64,000 bases of DNA from Mycolicibacterium cosmeticum (GTDB lineage: Bacteria > Actinomycetota > Actinomycetes > Mycobacteriales > Mycobacteriaceae), in assembly GCA_016197365.1 (NCBI GenBank), contig JACPVS010000017.1:266742-330741 (forward strand), read 5' to 3'. Under the pieces are notes generated by a model. The model worked only from the letters and a program-made list of their open reading frames with translations, made no database searches and was not told the origin of the DNA. The translations under genes and the position numbers were made by a program. Within the stretch, counting starts at the first letter, position 1, and each line of letters starts with the position of its first letter. This document shows, piece by piece, positions 34,857-43,426 of this stretch.

Positions 34857-34875
34857 CCGGTCAGTGACTGACCGG
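34857..34875. repeat. 19-bp perfect palindrome between cyp125 and chsE1
   Basis: CCGGTCAGT and ACTGACCGG flank a single central G, a perfect 9+1+9 palindrome. It directly abuts the cyp125 stop codon and ends 22 bases before the chsE1 GTG. As RNA it could fold with an 8-bp stem and 3-base loop. It does not fit the KstR or KstR2 patterns. It could be an attenuator, an RNA processing hairpin or an operator for another TetR-like protein. Confidence 0.6.
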
Positions 34876-36108
34876 TCACTTACCGGTGTAGTCGACCTGC
34901 CAGTGCTTGATGCCGTTGAGCCAGCCGGATTTCAGCCGCTCGGGCTCGCCGACGGACTTCAGATCGGGCATGTGGTCGGCCACCGCGTTGAAGATCAGGT
35001 TGATGGTCATCCGCGCCAGGTTGGCGCCGATGCAGTAGTGCGCGCCGGTGCCGCCGAAACCGACATGCGGGTTCGGGTCCCGCATGATGTCGAAATTGTC
35101 CGGGTTCTCGAAGACCTCGTCGTCGAAGTTGGCCGAGCGGTAGGACATCACCACGCGCTCGCCCTTCTTGATCGTCACCCCACCAAGTTCGGTGTCCTCC
35201 AGCGCGGTGCGCTGGAAGGCCGAAACCGGTGTGGCCCAGCGCACGATCTCGTCGGCGGCGGTCCCCGGGCGCTCCTTCTTGTACAGCTCCCACTGCTCCG
35301 GATTGTCGGAGAAGGCGATCATGCCGTGCGTGATCGAGTTACGGGTGGTCTCGTTGCCGGCCACCGCGAGCATCACCACGAAGAAACCGAACTCGTCATC
35401 GGAGAGCTTCTCGCCCTCGATATCGGCTTCGATCAATTTGGTGACGATGTCCTCGGTCGGATTCTTGGACCGTTCCTCGGCCATCTTCATGGCGTAGGTG
35501 ATCAGCTCGAAGGACGACATCGCGGGATCGACGTCGGCGTACTCGGGATCCTCACCGGCGGTCATCTCGTTGGACCAGCGGAACAGCTTGTCGCGGTCTT
35601 CCTGCGGGACACCGAGCAGCCCGGCGATGGCCTGCAGTGGCAGCTCGCACGAGACCTGCTCGACGAAATCGCCGGAACCCTCGGCTGCGGCGGTCTCGGC
35701 GATCTTCTGGGCCCGCTCGGCCAGTTCGGCCTCCAGCCGGCCGATGGCCCGCGGGGTGAAACCGCGGGAGACGATCTTGCGCAACCGGGTGTGCTGCGGG
35801 GCGTCCATGTTCAGCAACACGGCCTTCTGCAGGTCGACCGCGTCGCGGGTCATCTCCTGGGGCCACACCGGGATGGCGCCGTCGGGCGAGCTGCCGTAGA
35901 TGTCGTTGCGCTTGGACACTTCTTTGACGTCCGCGTGCTTGGTGACCAGCCAGTAGCCTTTGTCACCGAAGCCACCGGTGCCGCCGGGCACGTCGACCCA
36001 GTGCACGGGTTCGGTTTTTCGAAGTTCAGCCAGTTCCTCGACGGGCAGGCGCTCGAGGTTGAGCGTCGCGTCGAGGAGATCGAAGTCAGCTGGGATGAGG
36101 GATGGCAT
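34876..36108 (-). CDS. cyp125: Cytochrome P450 CYP125, cholest-4-en-3-one 26/27-hydroxylase
   Basis: A 410-residue P450. The heme loop is FGGTGAHYCIGANLARM with the cysteine near residue 359, and the I-helix is AVAGNETTRNSITHGM. CYP125 performs the first oxidation of the cholesterol side chain. An ATG 19 codons upstream would put the KstR box inside the coding region, so the start at 36108 is preferred. It heads the operon ending in ltp2 and is divergent from fadA5, as in M. tuberculosis. Confidence 0.94.
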   Translation of the reverse strand: MPSLIPADFDLLDATLNLERLPVEELAELRKTEPVHWVDVPGGTGGFGDKGYWLVTKHADVKEVSKRNDIYGSSPDGAIPVWPQEMTRDAVDLQKAVLLNMDAPQHTRLRKIVSRGFTPRAIGRLEAELAERAQKIAETAAAEGSGDFVEQVSCELPLQAIAGLLGVPQEDRDKLFRWSNEMTAGEDPEYADVDPAMSSFELITYAMKMAEERSKNPTEDIVTKLIEADIEGEKLSDDEFGFFVVMLAVAGNETTRNSITHGMIAFSDNPEQWELYKKERPGTAADEIVRWATPVSAFQRTALEDTELGGVTIKKGERVVMSYRSANFDDEVFENPDNFDIMRDPNPHVGFGGTGAHYCIGANLARMTINLIFNAVADHMPDLKSVGEPERLKSGWLNGIKHWQVDYTGK

Positions 36109-36128
36109 AAGCTTTGCGCTCCTAAGAA

Positions 36129-36142
36129 TGCAACGTGTTCTA
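36129..36142. promoter_or_regulatory. KstR operator for cyp125
   Basis: TGCAACGTGTTCTA keeps the core half-sites. It lies 20 bases upstream of the cyp125 start. It is one of two KstR boxes in the divergent cyp125/fadA5 region. Confidence 0.86.
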
Positions 36143-36207
36143 GTGCCAGTAAAACATGCCTCCATCGCTGATGAAAGGCACGGGGGCATCGCCGCTTGTC
36201 AGAGTAA

Positions 36208-36221
36208 TGAAACGTGTTCTA
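36208..36221. promoter_or_regulatory. KstR operator for fadA5
   Basis: TGAAACGTGTTCTA lies 10 bases upstream of the fadA5 ATG and 79 bases from the cyp125 box. Separate boxes suggest that the two divergent promoters are repressed independently. Confidence 0.86.
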
Positions 36222-36231
36222 GCCTGACGGC

Positions 36232-37395
36232 ATGGGTAATCCTGTCATCGTCGAAGCCACCCGCAGCCCCATCGGCAAGCGCAATGGCTGGTTGTCGGGC
36301 CTGCACGCCACCGAGCTTCTCGGCGCCGTCCAGAAGGCCGTGGTCGAGAAGGCCGGTATCGACGCCGGCGATGTCGAGCAACTCATCGGCGGCTGCGTAA
36401 CCCAGTACGGCGAGCAGTCCAACAACATCACCCGCGTGGGGTGGCTGACCGCCGGACTGCCCGAGCACGTCGGCGCGACGACCATCGACTGCCAGTGCGG
36501 CAGCGCCCAGCAGGCCAACCACCTGATCGCCGGATTGATCGCCACCGGCGCCATCGACATCGGGATCGCCTGCGGCATCGAGGCGATGAGCCGGGTCGGC
36601 CTGGGTGCGAACGCCGGCCCCGATCGCAGCATCATCCGTGCCTCGTCGTGGGACATCGACATGCCCAACCAGTTCGAGGCCGCCGAGCGGATCGCCAAGC
36701 GCCGCGGCATCACCCGCGCCGATATCGATGCCTTCGGGCTGGCGTCACAGGCGAAGGCCAAGCAGGCTTGGGCCGAAGGCCGCTTCGACCGCGAGATCTC
36801 CGCCATCTCCGCGCCGGTGCTCGACGAGAACAAGCGCCCCACCGACGAGTGGGCGCTGGTCACCCGGGACCAGGGCCTGCGGGACACCACCCCCGAGGCG
36901 CTGGCCGCCCTGAACCCGGTGCTGGAGGGCGGCATTCACACCGCCGGCACTTCATCGCAGATCTCCGACGGTGCGGCCGCGGTGCTGTGGATGGACAGCG
37001 ACGTGGCCAAGGCCCATGGGCTGAAGCCGCGGGCCAGGATCGTCGCGCAGGCCAATGTGGGCTCCGAGACCTACTACCACCTCGACGGACCCGTGCAGTC
37101 CACCGCGAAGGTGCTGGAGAAGGCCGGGATGAAACTCGGCGACATCGACCTGGTCGAGATCAATGAGGCGTTCGCCTCCGTGGTCCTGTCGTGGGCGCGG
37201 GCGCACGAGGCCGATATGGACAAGGTCAACGTCAACGGCGGCGCGATTGCACTGGGCCATCCGGTCGGCTCGACGGGTGCCCGCCTCATCACGACGGCGC
37301 TGCACGAACTGGAGCGCACCGACAAGAGCACCGCGCTGATCACCATGTGCGCGGGTGGCGCCCTGTCCACCGGCACCATCATCGAAAGAATATGA
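36232..37395 (+). CDS. fadA5: Steroid beta-ketoacyl-CoA thiolase FadA5
   Basis: A 387-residue degradative thiolase. The nucleophile is Cys89 in TTIDCQCGSAQQANHL, with His343 in GGAIALGHPVGSTGAR and Cys373 in MCAGGALSTG completing the active site. FadA5 removes acetyl-CoA from C24 (and propionyl-CoA from C27) side-chain intermediates of cholesterol. It starts just behind its own KstR box and is followed after 9 bases by a small gene of unknown role. Confidence 0.94.
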   Translation: MGNPVIVEATRSPIGKRNGWLSGLHATELLGAVQKAVVEKAGIDAGDVEQLIGGCVTQYGEQSNNITRVGWLTAGLPEHVGATTIDCQCGSAQQANHLIAGLIATGAIDIGIACGIEAMSRVGLGANAGPDRSIIRASSWDIDMPNQFEAAERIAKRRGITRADIDAFGLASQAKAKQAWAEGRFDREISAISAPVLDENKRPTDEWALVTRDQGLRDTTPEALAALNPVLEGGIHTAGTSSQISDGAAAVLWMDSDVAKAHGLKPRARIVAQANVGSETYYHLDGPVQSTAKVLEKAGMKLGDIDLVEINEAFASVVLSWARAHEADMDKVNVNGGAIALGHPVGSTGARLITTALHELERTDKSTALITMCAGGALSTGTIIERI

Positions 37396-37404
37396 GCCCG
37401 GCCG

Positions 37405-37791
37405 GTGTCCTTTTCAGAAGCGGACCGCATCGCAGCGGCGCAGGCCTACATCGATGCTCTGGTCACCCACCGGGCCGACGATGTGCCGTTCACGCCGGAC
37501 TGCGTGCGCATCGAGATGGGTCTGAAGACCGGCCGTTCCGGAGAACACTTGCGGCGCAGCCTGAACAACGGCCCCCAGTTCAAGATCATCGAAGCGACCA
37601 CCCCGCCGGAATTCAGCGTCGACGGTGACCACATCCGGGCGAGGTTCGACGTGTTGACCAAACCTCGACTGTTCGGGCGCCGGGTGTGCTCGCATGTGGA
37701 CGAGACCTTCCTCATCCCGGTCGCCGACCCCAGCGGTTCGCCGAAGATCCACCACATCCGCGCTTCCCTGACACCGTTCATCAGCCGATAG
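37405..37791 (+). CDS. Conserved small protein, possible NTF2/DUF8021-like fold
   Basis: A 128-residue protein read from a GTG start 10 bases after the fadA5 stop. It has a helical N-terminus (EADRIAAAQAYIDALVTHRA) followed by strands such as FTPDCVRIEMGLKTGRSGE and HIRARFDVLTKPRLFGRRV, a layout consistent with an NTF2-like or DUF8021-like barrel. I do not recognise a specific function. Position suggests co-transcription with fadA5 and the F420 reductase-like gene. Confidence 0.65.
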   Translation: MSFSEADRIAAAQAYIDALVTHRADDVPFTPDCVRIEMGLKTGRSGEHLRRSLNNGPQFKIIEATTPPEFSVDGDHIRARFDVLTKPRLFGRRVCSHVDETFLIPVADPSGSPKIHHIRASLTPFISR

Positions 37792-37800
37792 GGTCCCCGC

Positions 37801-38280
37801 ATGGCCAAGCAGTCGCGTCCGCTCAGTCCCAAGCAGGTCCAGTCGCTGAACTCGAAGGGTGTCGGCACCGCGATCAAGTGGATGTCGCGCGCTCAGACCT
37901 GGCTGTTCAAGAAGACCAACGGCCGCCTGGGTGACAAGTTCCTGCACGGTGCCGAGGTCGGGATCCTCACCACGACCGGTCGCAAATCCGGCGAACCGAG
38001 GGACAGCCCGTTGCTGTTCCTCCAAGAGGGCAAGCGCATCGTCCTGGTCGCGTCGCAGGGCGGACGCGACACCAATCCGATGTGGTACCTGAATCTGCGG
38101 GCAAACCCGGCGGTCTCGTTCCAGACCAAGCAGGAAACCCTGGCGCTCACCGCACGTGAAGCCACCGACACCGAGCGTGACGAGTACTGGCCCAAGCTCG
38201 ACGCGATGTACGCGGACTTCGTGAACTACCGCTCCTATACCGAGCGCAAGATCCCGATCGTCATCTGCGATCCCGCGTAG
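37801..38280 (+). CDS. F420-dependent nitroreductase-family protein (Ddn-like, Rv3547-like)
   Basis: A 159-residue split-beta-barrel protein of the deazaflavin-dependent nitroreductase (Ddn) family. The family signature is GILTTTGRKSGEPRDSPLLF followed by VLVASQGGRDTNPMWYLNLR. Ddn (Rv3547) follows fadA5 in M. tuberculosis; it uses reduced F420, acts on quinones and activates nitroimidazole prodrugs. Whether this copy has that activity cannot be read from sequence. Confidence 0.87.
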   Translation: MAKQSRPLSPKQVQSLNSKGVGTAIKWMSRAQTWLFKKTNGRLGDKFLHGAEVGILTTTGRKSGEPRDSPLLFLQEGKRIVLVASQGGRDTNPMWYLNLRANPAVSFQTKQETLALTAREATDTERDEYWPKLDAMYADFVNYRSYTERKIPIVICDPA

Positions 38281-38533
38281 GCGCCAACTGCCTGGCCCCG
38301 AAGTAGGCGGGCAGATACGGCACCAGCACCGTCCCCGCAGACAGGACGGCCAGCACCGCGAACGCGGCCCGTTCACCACGTGCCACCGGGAATCCCCCTC
38401 TGCCATCGCTGATTCCGAGTAACAGGGTGAGCGCCAGCAGCAGTACGAGGCCGGTGAGCGGCAGGGCCCAGGATCGTTCGCCGGCGATTGCCAGCACCAC
38501 CAGTCCCGTAACCACGATGGTCACCGGAACCAT
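38261..38533 (-). CDS. Small membrane protein
   Basis: A 90-residue hydrophobic protein with about three membrane helices (VTIVVTGLVVLAIAG, LPLTGLVLLLALTLLLGI and AAFAVLAVLSAGTVLVPYLP) and a basic C-terminus. The frame is closed upstream by a stop, so the ATG at 38533 is the only good start. It overlaps the 3' end of the Ddn-like gene by 20 bases. I do not recognise the family. Confidence 0.6.
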   Translation of the reverse strand: MVPVTIVVTGLVVLAIAGERSWALPLTGLVLLLALTLLLGISDGRGGFPVARGERAAFAVLAVLSAGTVLVPYLPAYFGARQLAPTRDRR

Positions 38534-38661
38534 GCCCCACCAGATCCTGGCGGGGCTCAGTTGTCCGTTGTAGGCGTCGATGGGGTCAGCCTAGTTGTAG
38601 CGGCGGCGTCACCGACTGTTATCCGGCGACGCGGTGTCGCCGCCGCCCCGCTGCCGTAATT

Positions 38662-38690
38662 TCTTGACGCAGGTGACAGAAACGCCTGTA
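38662..38690 (+). promoter_or_regulatory. Sigma-70-type promoter for the phosphatase gene
   Basis: TTGACG (38662-38667) and TGTAGA (38685-38690) are separated by exactly 17 bases, matching a housekeeping (SigA-type) promoter. It lies about 60 bases upstream of the chosen phosphatase start. No KstR box is nearby, so this gene is probably outside the sterol regulon. Confidence 0.6.
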
Positions 38691-38749
38691 GACAGATTGT
38701 GGAACTTGTACATTTTGTGGACCCGACTCCCGCACCGATGGAGATTCTG

Positions 38750-40051
38750 ATGCAAAACGGTTGGCCTCGTAGGCTTCTCGGCACAGTCCTGGCCATGTTC
38801 ACCGCGGCAATACTCCTGGTGACGGCGGTTCTGCCTGCCAACGCGATGACCATCACCTTCGTCCGGCACGGCGAGTCCTACGGCAACACCTCGTGCTGCA
38901 TCAACACCGAGATTCCCGGCCCTGGGCTCACACCCACCGGCCAGGACCAGGCCGATACCGTGGCGGACAAGTTGATGAACGACGGTGTCGACCACACCGG
39001 CATCTTTTACTCCGACATGATCCGGACGTTCGACACCGCGGCACCGTTCCAGAAACTGAGCGGGCTCACCGAAACGCAGTTGAACGGTCTGCACGAGATT
39101 CAGGCAGGCGCCTACGAAGGCGCGTCGCAGACTTCGGGCGTGCAACGCATCCTGTACGCACTGACCGCGTTCGCTTGGGTGACGGGCAATTACGCCGTGC
39201 CGATGCCCGGGTCGGCGGACCTCACCGGGGCGGATTTCGAGAGCCGGTTCAACAAGGCCGTCCAGACCATCGCCGACACCGGAGGCGACAACCCGGTGGC
39301 CTTCTCGCACGGCCTGGCGATCATGGCGTGGACGCTGATGAACGTCAAGAATCCCGATCTGACCCTGATGCTCACGCACATCCTGGACAACACCGACATC
39401 GTCACGGTCACGGGCAGCCCGAAGGAAGGCTGGACGTTGGTCGACTGGGCCGGCGTCAAGGTGACGCAGAATCCCGCGTTGCCCACGAAGCTGTTCGTCA
39501 ATGTCCGCGACATGGTCACCGCTCCGCAGCTGGCCATCCACGATGTGGTTCAGGCCCTGGGCACCCGCAATGTCGCGAAGATCGCCGCCGCCCTGGGCAA
39601 GGGAGTGGCCGACACGATCAAGGCGGTGGCGAGCTTCCCGGTCAAGGTGATCAGGAGCGTGGTCACCTCGATCCGGACCGGCACCGTCTTCAAGGGTGCC
39701 GCACCACCGGCGGCGACGGCATCTGTGTCCGCGGCGACCGCGACGTCGGCTGCGGCGACGTCAGCAGCCGTGGCGGAATCCGCGGCCGAACCCGCAACCC
39801 CGGTCGCCAAGAAGACCCGTAAGCATTCGGCGACCACATCCAAAGCCGCGCCTCAGAGCACCGCGGCGTCGACGAAGGACGAGCCGGAAGCCGTCAAGAG
39901 ATCCCCGGCCGCGTCCTCCGACGACGCGAGCGACGCCGCGGAGAAGCCCGTGACCGACAAGCCCGGAAAGCGCAAGGGCCACAAGGCCAAGCCCGAACCG
40001 AAGCCCGAACCGAAGACCGCAACGGAATCCTCGGAGAAGGCGGCCGCTTAG
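38750..40051 (+). CDS. Secreted histidine phosphatase-family protein with Ala/Lys/Pro tail
   Basis: A 433-residue exported protein. The chosen ATG has GGAG 7 bases upstream and gives a signal peptide (MQNGWPRRLLGTVLAMFTAA... cleaved near ANA). The domain starts with the phosphatase motif ITFVRHGESYGN, and the second active-site histidine is in AFSHGLAIMAW. After about residue 310 the chain becomes a low-complexity Ala/Ser/Thr/Lys tail ending in Lys/Pro-rich repeats (KPEPKPEPK). Similar histidine-phosphatase proteins occur in mycobacterial envelopes; the substrate is unknown. Its stop overlaps the SDR stop by four bases. Confidence 0.82.
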   Translation: MQNGWPRRLLGTVLAMFTAAILLVTAVLPANAMTITFVRHGESYGNTSCCINTEIPGPGLTPTGQDQADTVADKLMNDGVDHTGIFYSDMIRTFDTAAPFQKLSGLTETQLNGLHEIQAGAYEGASQTSGVQRILYALTAFAWVTGNYAVPMPGSADLTGADFESRFNKAVQTIADTGGDNPVAFSHGLAIMAWTLMNVKNPDLTLMLTHILDNTDIVTVTGSPKEGWTLVDWAGVKVTQNPALPTKLFVNVRDMVTAPQLAIHDVVQALGTRNVAKIAAALGKGVADTIKAVASFPVKVIRSVVTSIRTGTVFKGAAPPAATASVSAATATSAAATSAAVAESAAEPATPVAKKTRKHSATTSKAAPQSTAASTKDEPEAVKRSPAASSDDASDAAEKPVTDKPGKRKGHKAKPEPKPEPKTATESSEKAAA

Positions 40052-40953
40052 GCGCCGAACACCGGCAACGGGGTGCGGGACTTGGCCAGCAGGTCGCTGA
40101 CCACCGGGCCGAGTTCGGCCGGATCCCAACGGGCGCCCTTGTCGGTCTCCCCGCCACGGGCCCAGCCCTCGGCGACCCGGATGATGCCGCCCTCGACCTC
40201 GAAGATCCGGCCCGTCACGTCGCGGGACTCGACGCTGCCCAGCCACACCACCAGCGGCGAGACGTTCTCCGGCGCCATGGCGTCGAAATCCGAGTCCTGC
40301 GTTGCCATCATGTCCGCGAACACGGTCTCGGTCATGCGGGTACGGGCGGATGGCGCGATGGCGTTGACGGTCACGCCGATGCGGCCCATCTCGGCGGCGG
40401 CCACCAGGGTCAGGGCTGCGATGCCGGCCTTGGAGGCACTGTAGGTCGCCTGCCCGACACTGCCCTGCAGGCCGGCGCCCGAGCTGGTGTTGATGATGCG
40501 GGCGTCAACAGTGTTGCCCGCCTTGGACTGCGCGCGCCAGTACGCCCCGGCATGCCTCATGGTGGCGAAGTGCCCCTTGAGGTGGACGGCGGTCACGGCG
40601 TCGAACTCGTCTTCGGTCGCGTTGACGAACATCCGGTCGCGGACGATGCCCGCGTTGTTGACCAGGACGTCGAGGCCACCGAAGGAGTCCACCGCGGTCT
40701 GGATGAGCCCCTCGGCCTGCGCCCAGTCGGCGACATTGGCGCCACTGGTCACGGCTTCGCCTCCGGCAGCGATGATTTCGTCGACGACACCCTGCGCGGC
40801 GCTGCCGCCGCCGGCCGCCGAGCCGTCCAGGCCGACACCGATGTCGTTGACCACCACGCGCGCCCCTTCGGCGGCGAAGGCGAGCGCATGTGCGCGGCCG
40901 ATCCCGCCGCCGGCGCCCGTCACGATGACCACGCGGCCGTCAAGCAAACCCAT
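40048..40953 (-). CDS. SDR oxidoreductase (Rv3548c-like)
   Basis: A 301-residue SDR. Motifs are VVIVTGAGGGIGRAHALAFA, LVNNAGIVRDRM and the YSASKAGIAALTLV active site. The long loop GSAAGGGSAAQGVVDEIIA is typical of 17-beta-HSD4/MFE-type SDRs. Rv3548c occupies this place in M. tuberculosis between ddn and the second SDR. It is likely to oxidise a hydroxyacyl-CoA or hydroxysteroid, but the exact substrate is not known. Confidence 0.87.
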   Translation of the reverse strand: MGLLDGRVVIVTGAGGGIGRAHALAFAAEGARVVVNDIGVGLDGSAAGGGSAAQGVVDEIIAAGGEAVTSGANVADWAQAEGLIQTAVDSFGGLDVLVNNAGIVRDRMFVNATEDEFDAVTAVHLKGHFATMRHAGAYWRAQSKAGNTVDARIINTSSGAGLQGSVGQATYSASKAGIAALTLVAAAEMGRIGVTVNAIAPSARTRMTETVFADMMATQDSDFDAMAPENVSPLVVWLGSVESRDVTGRIFEVEGGIIRVAEGWARGGETDKGARWDPAELGPVVSDLLAKSRTPLPVFGA

Positions 40954-40967
40954 TGCAGTTTCTCCTT

Positions 40968-41741
40968 TTATTTGATGTCCGCAGTTGTGGTCGACAGGTA
41001 GTGCGGCGGCTCGCCACCGCCGTGCACCGCCAGCGAGGCGCCGCTGATGTAGGACGCGACATCGGAGGCGAGAAACGCTGTGGCCCAGCCGATGTCATCG
41101 GGCTTGGCCAGCCGGCCCAGCGGCACGTTCTTCGAGATCGCGGCAATGGACTCGGCATCGCCGTAGAACAACGCCGACTGCTCGGTCTCGACCATGCCCA
41201 CCACCACCGAGTTCACCCGGACCTTGGGCGCCCATTCCACCGCCAGGGTGGAGGTGAGGTTGTCGATGCCGGCCTTGGCTGCCCCGTACGCGGCAGTCCC
41301 GGGGGTCGGTCGGTGTCCGCTGACGCTGGAGATGTTGACGATCGAGCCGCCCGAGTCCTGCGACTGCATCACGGCGTTGGCGTGGGTGGACACCGACAAG
41401 GCGCCGATCAGGTTGAGTTCGATGATCTTGGTGCTGAACTTCGCCGACGCGTCGGCGGCGAGCACGTACGGGGAACCGCCCGCGTTGTTGACCACCACGT
41501 CAAGGCGGCCGTGCCGGTCCACGATGGTGTCGATGAGGTTCTTCACCGAGTCGTCCTCGCGGATGTCGCAGGAGTGGAACTCATACGGCGAACCGTCCAC
41601 CGGGCGGCGCGCGCACGTCACGACCGTGGCGCCCTGAGCTGCGAACACCGAGCTGATCCCGGCACCGACCCCGCGCACCCCACCGGTCACCAGGACCACC
41701 CGGCCAGCGAGTTGCAGATTGATTCCAGCCGCGTCAGTCAC
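40968..41741 (-). CDS. SDR oxidoreductase (Rv3549c-like)
   Basis: A 257-residue SDR starting from GTG at 41741. It has VVLVTGGVRGVGAGISSVFA, DVVVNNAGGSPYVLAAD and the YGAAKAGIDNLTSTLAVEWA active-site helix. The frame stays open far upstream, but that extension runs antisense through echA20. It is the first gene after the KstR2 box shared with echA20, so it is probably in the KstR2 regulon. It lies 14 bases upstream of the other SDR. Substrate unknown. Confidence 0.86.
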   Translation of the reverse strand: MTDAAGINLQLAGRVVLVTGGVRGVGAGISSVFAAQGATVVTCARRPVDGSPYEFHSCDIREDDSVKNLIDTIVDRHGRLDVVVNNAGGSPYVLAADASAKFSTKIIELNLIGALSVSTHANAVMQSQDSGGSIVNISSVSGHRPTPGTAAYGAAKAGIDNLTSTLAVEWAPKVRVNSVVVGMVETEQSALFYGDAESIAAISKNVPLGRLAKPDDIGWATAFLASDVASYISGASLAVHGGGEPPHYLSTTTADIK

Positions 41742-41755
41742 TGTGCTAGCGTACC

Positions 41756-41771
41756 AAGCAAGTGCTTGCTT
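41756..41771. promoter_or_regulatory. KstR2 operator (divergent SDR/echA20)
   Basis: AAGCAAGTGCTTGCTT is a near-perfect palindrome with the CAAG..CTTG core of KstR2. It lies 14 bases from the SDR start and 27 bases from the echA20 start. KstR2 is released by HIP-CoA. Confidence 0.9.
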
Positions 41772-41798
41772 AGGTAGCGACCCTCCAGGAAGTGACTG

Positions 41799-42551
41799 AT
41801 GATCACCACCACGACAGTCGAACCGGGCATCGTCTCGGTGACCGTGAATTACCCGCCGGTCAACGCCATCCCCTCGCGGGGATGGTTCGAACTGGGCGAT
41901 GCCATCACCGCCGCGGGCCGTGACCGCAGCACCCACGTGGTGATCCTGCGAGCCGAGGGCCGCGGCTTCAACGCCGGCGTGGACATCAAGGAGATGCAGA
42001 ACACCGAGGGCTTCACCGCCCTGATCGACGCCAACCGCGGTTGCTACCACGCCTTCCGGGCGGTGTACGAGTGCGAGGTACCCGTCGTTGCGGCAGTCAA
42101 CGGCTTCTGTGTCGGCGGCGGCATCGGTCTCGTCGGCAACGCCGACGTCATCGTCGCCTCCGACGACGCCAAATTCGGCCTGCCCGAGGTAGAGCGGGGC
42201 GCACTGGGTGCAGCCACCCACCTGTCCCGGCTGGTCCCCCAGCACCTGATGCGCCGGCTCTTCTTCACCGCCGCCACCGTGGATGCGAACACGCTGCACC
42301 ACTTCGGCTCCGTGCACGAGGTGGTGCCCCGCGCCGACCTCGACGAGTCCGCGCTGCGCGTGGCGCGAGATATCGCCAGCAAGGACACCCGGGTGATCCG
42401 CGCGGCCAAGGAAGCACTGAACTTCATCGATATCCAGCCGGTCACCGCTCGTTACCGGATGGAGCAAGGATTCACGTTCGAGTTGAACCTCGCGGGTGTC
42501 TCCGATGAGCACCGCGATGCGTTCGCCGGTACTGACAAGGGGACCAAATGA
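41799..42551 (+). CDS. echA20: Ring D-opening enoyl-CoA hydratase-family hydrolase EchA20
   Basis: A 250-residue crotonase-fold protein. It has VNAIPSRGWFELGDAITAAG, the oxyanion-hole strand ILRAEGRGFNAGVDIKEMQ and VNGFCVGGGIGLVGNADV. EchA20 hydrolyses the last ring D intermediate (HIEC-CoA) to COCHEA-CoA in C/D-ring catabolism. It is the first gene of echA20-ipdA-ipdB-ipdC and its stop overlaps the ipdA start (ATGA). Confidence 0.92.
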   Translation: MITTTTVEPGIVSVTVNYPPVNAIPSRGWFELGDAITAAGRDRSTHVVILRAEGRGFNAGVDIKEMQNTEGFTALIDANRGCYHAFRAVYECEVPVVAAVNGFCVGGGIGLVGNADVIVASDDAKFGLPEVERGALGAATHLSRLVPQHLMRRLFFTAATVDANTLHHFGSVHEVVPRADLDESALRVARDIASKDTRVIRAAKEALNFIDIQPVTARYRMEQGFTFELNLAGVSDEHRDAFAGTDKGTK

Positions 42552-43426
42552 CAGACAAGCGAACAACTCTCGACGAGGCCGTCGCCTCGATCGAGAGCGG
42601 GATGACCATCGGTATCGGCGGCTGGGGTTCGCGGCGCAAGCCGATGGCCTTCGTCCGCGCCCTGCTGCGCACCGATGTCAAGGATCTGACCGTCGTGACC
42701 TACGGCGGACCAGATCTGGGTCTGCTGTGCTCGGCCGACAAGGTCAAGCGTGCCTACTACGGATTCGTGTCGCTGGACTCGCCGCCGTTCTACGACCCGT
42801 GGTTCGCCAAAGCGCGCACCACCGGCGCCATCGAGGCCCGCGAGATGGACGAGGGCATGCTGCGCTGCGGCCTGCAAGCCGCCGCACAACGCCTGCCGTT
42901 CTTGCCGATTCGCGCCGGACTGGGCAGCGATGTCCGCACCTTCTGGGGCGACGAGCTCAAGACAGTCAAGTCCCCCTACGGCGACGACGAACTTGTCGCC
43001 ATGCCGGCACTGAACCTGGACGCGGCCTTCGTGCACCTGAATCTCGGTGACGCCCAAGGCAATGCCGCATACACCGGGATCGATCCGTACTTCGACGACC
43101 TGTTCCTGATGTCCGCGCAGAAGCGTTTCCTGAGCGTGGAGAAAGTGGTCTCCACCGAGGAATTGGTGAGTTCGGTGGTGCCACAGCAGCTGCTGATCAA
43201 CCGGATGATGGTCGACACCGTGGTGGAGGCCCCCAACGGCGCGCACTTCACCATCAACGAGCCCGACTACCGCCGTGACGAGAAGTTCCAGCGGCACTAC
43301 GCCGAAGCAGCAGGCTCGGACGAGACCTGGGCCGAATTCGTCAAGACGTATCTGTCCGGTAGCGAAGCCGATTATCAAGCGGCCGTGCGCGCATTCGCGG
43401 AGTCGCTGAAGGAAGGAGCCAAGTGA
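42548..43426 (+). CDS. ipdA: COCHEA-CoA hydrolase alpha subunit IpdA
   Basis: A 292-residue class I CoA-transferase-like subunit. The start TTLDEAVASIESGMTIGIGG is the typical N-terminal glycine-rich CoA-transferase segment. IpdA and IpdB form a complex that opens the last steroid ring by hydrolysing COCHEA-CoA rather than transferring CoA. It sits between echA20 and ipdB with overlaps on both sides, giving equal subunit synthesis. Confidence 0.92.
   Translation: MTDKRTTLDEAVASIESGMTIGIGGWGSRRKPMAFVRALLRTDVKDLTVVTYGGPDLGLLCSADKVKRAYYGFVSLDSPPFYDPWFAKARTTGAIEAREMDEGMLRCGLQAAAQRLPFLPIRAGLGSDVRTFWGDELKTVKSPYGDDELVAMPALNLDAAFVHLNLGDAQGNAAYTGIDPYFDDLFLMSAQKRFLSVEKVVSTEELVSSVVPQQLLINRMMVDTVVEAPNGAHFTINEPDYRRDEKFQRHYAEAAGSDETWAEFVKTYLSGSEADYQAAVRAFAESLKEGAK

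Noticed and set aside
34835..34879. ATG start of chsE1 at 34879
   Set aside because: It would read through the palindrome and overlap cyp125; the GTG at 34834 has a strong ribosome site directly upstream.
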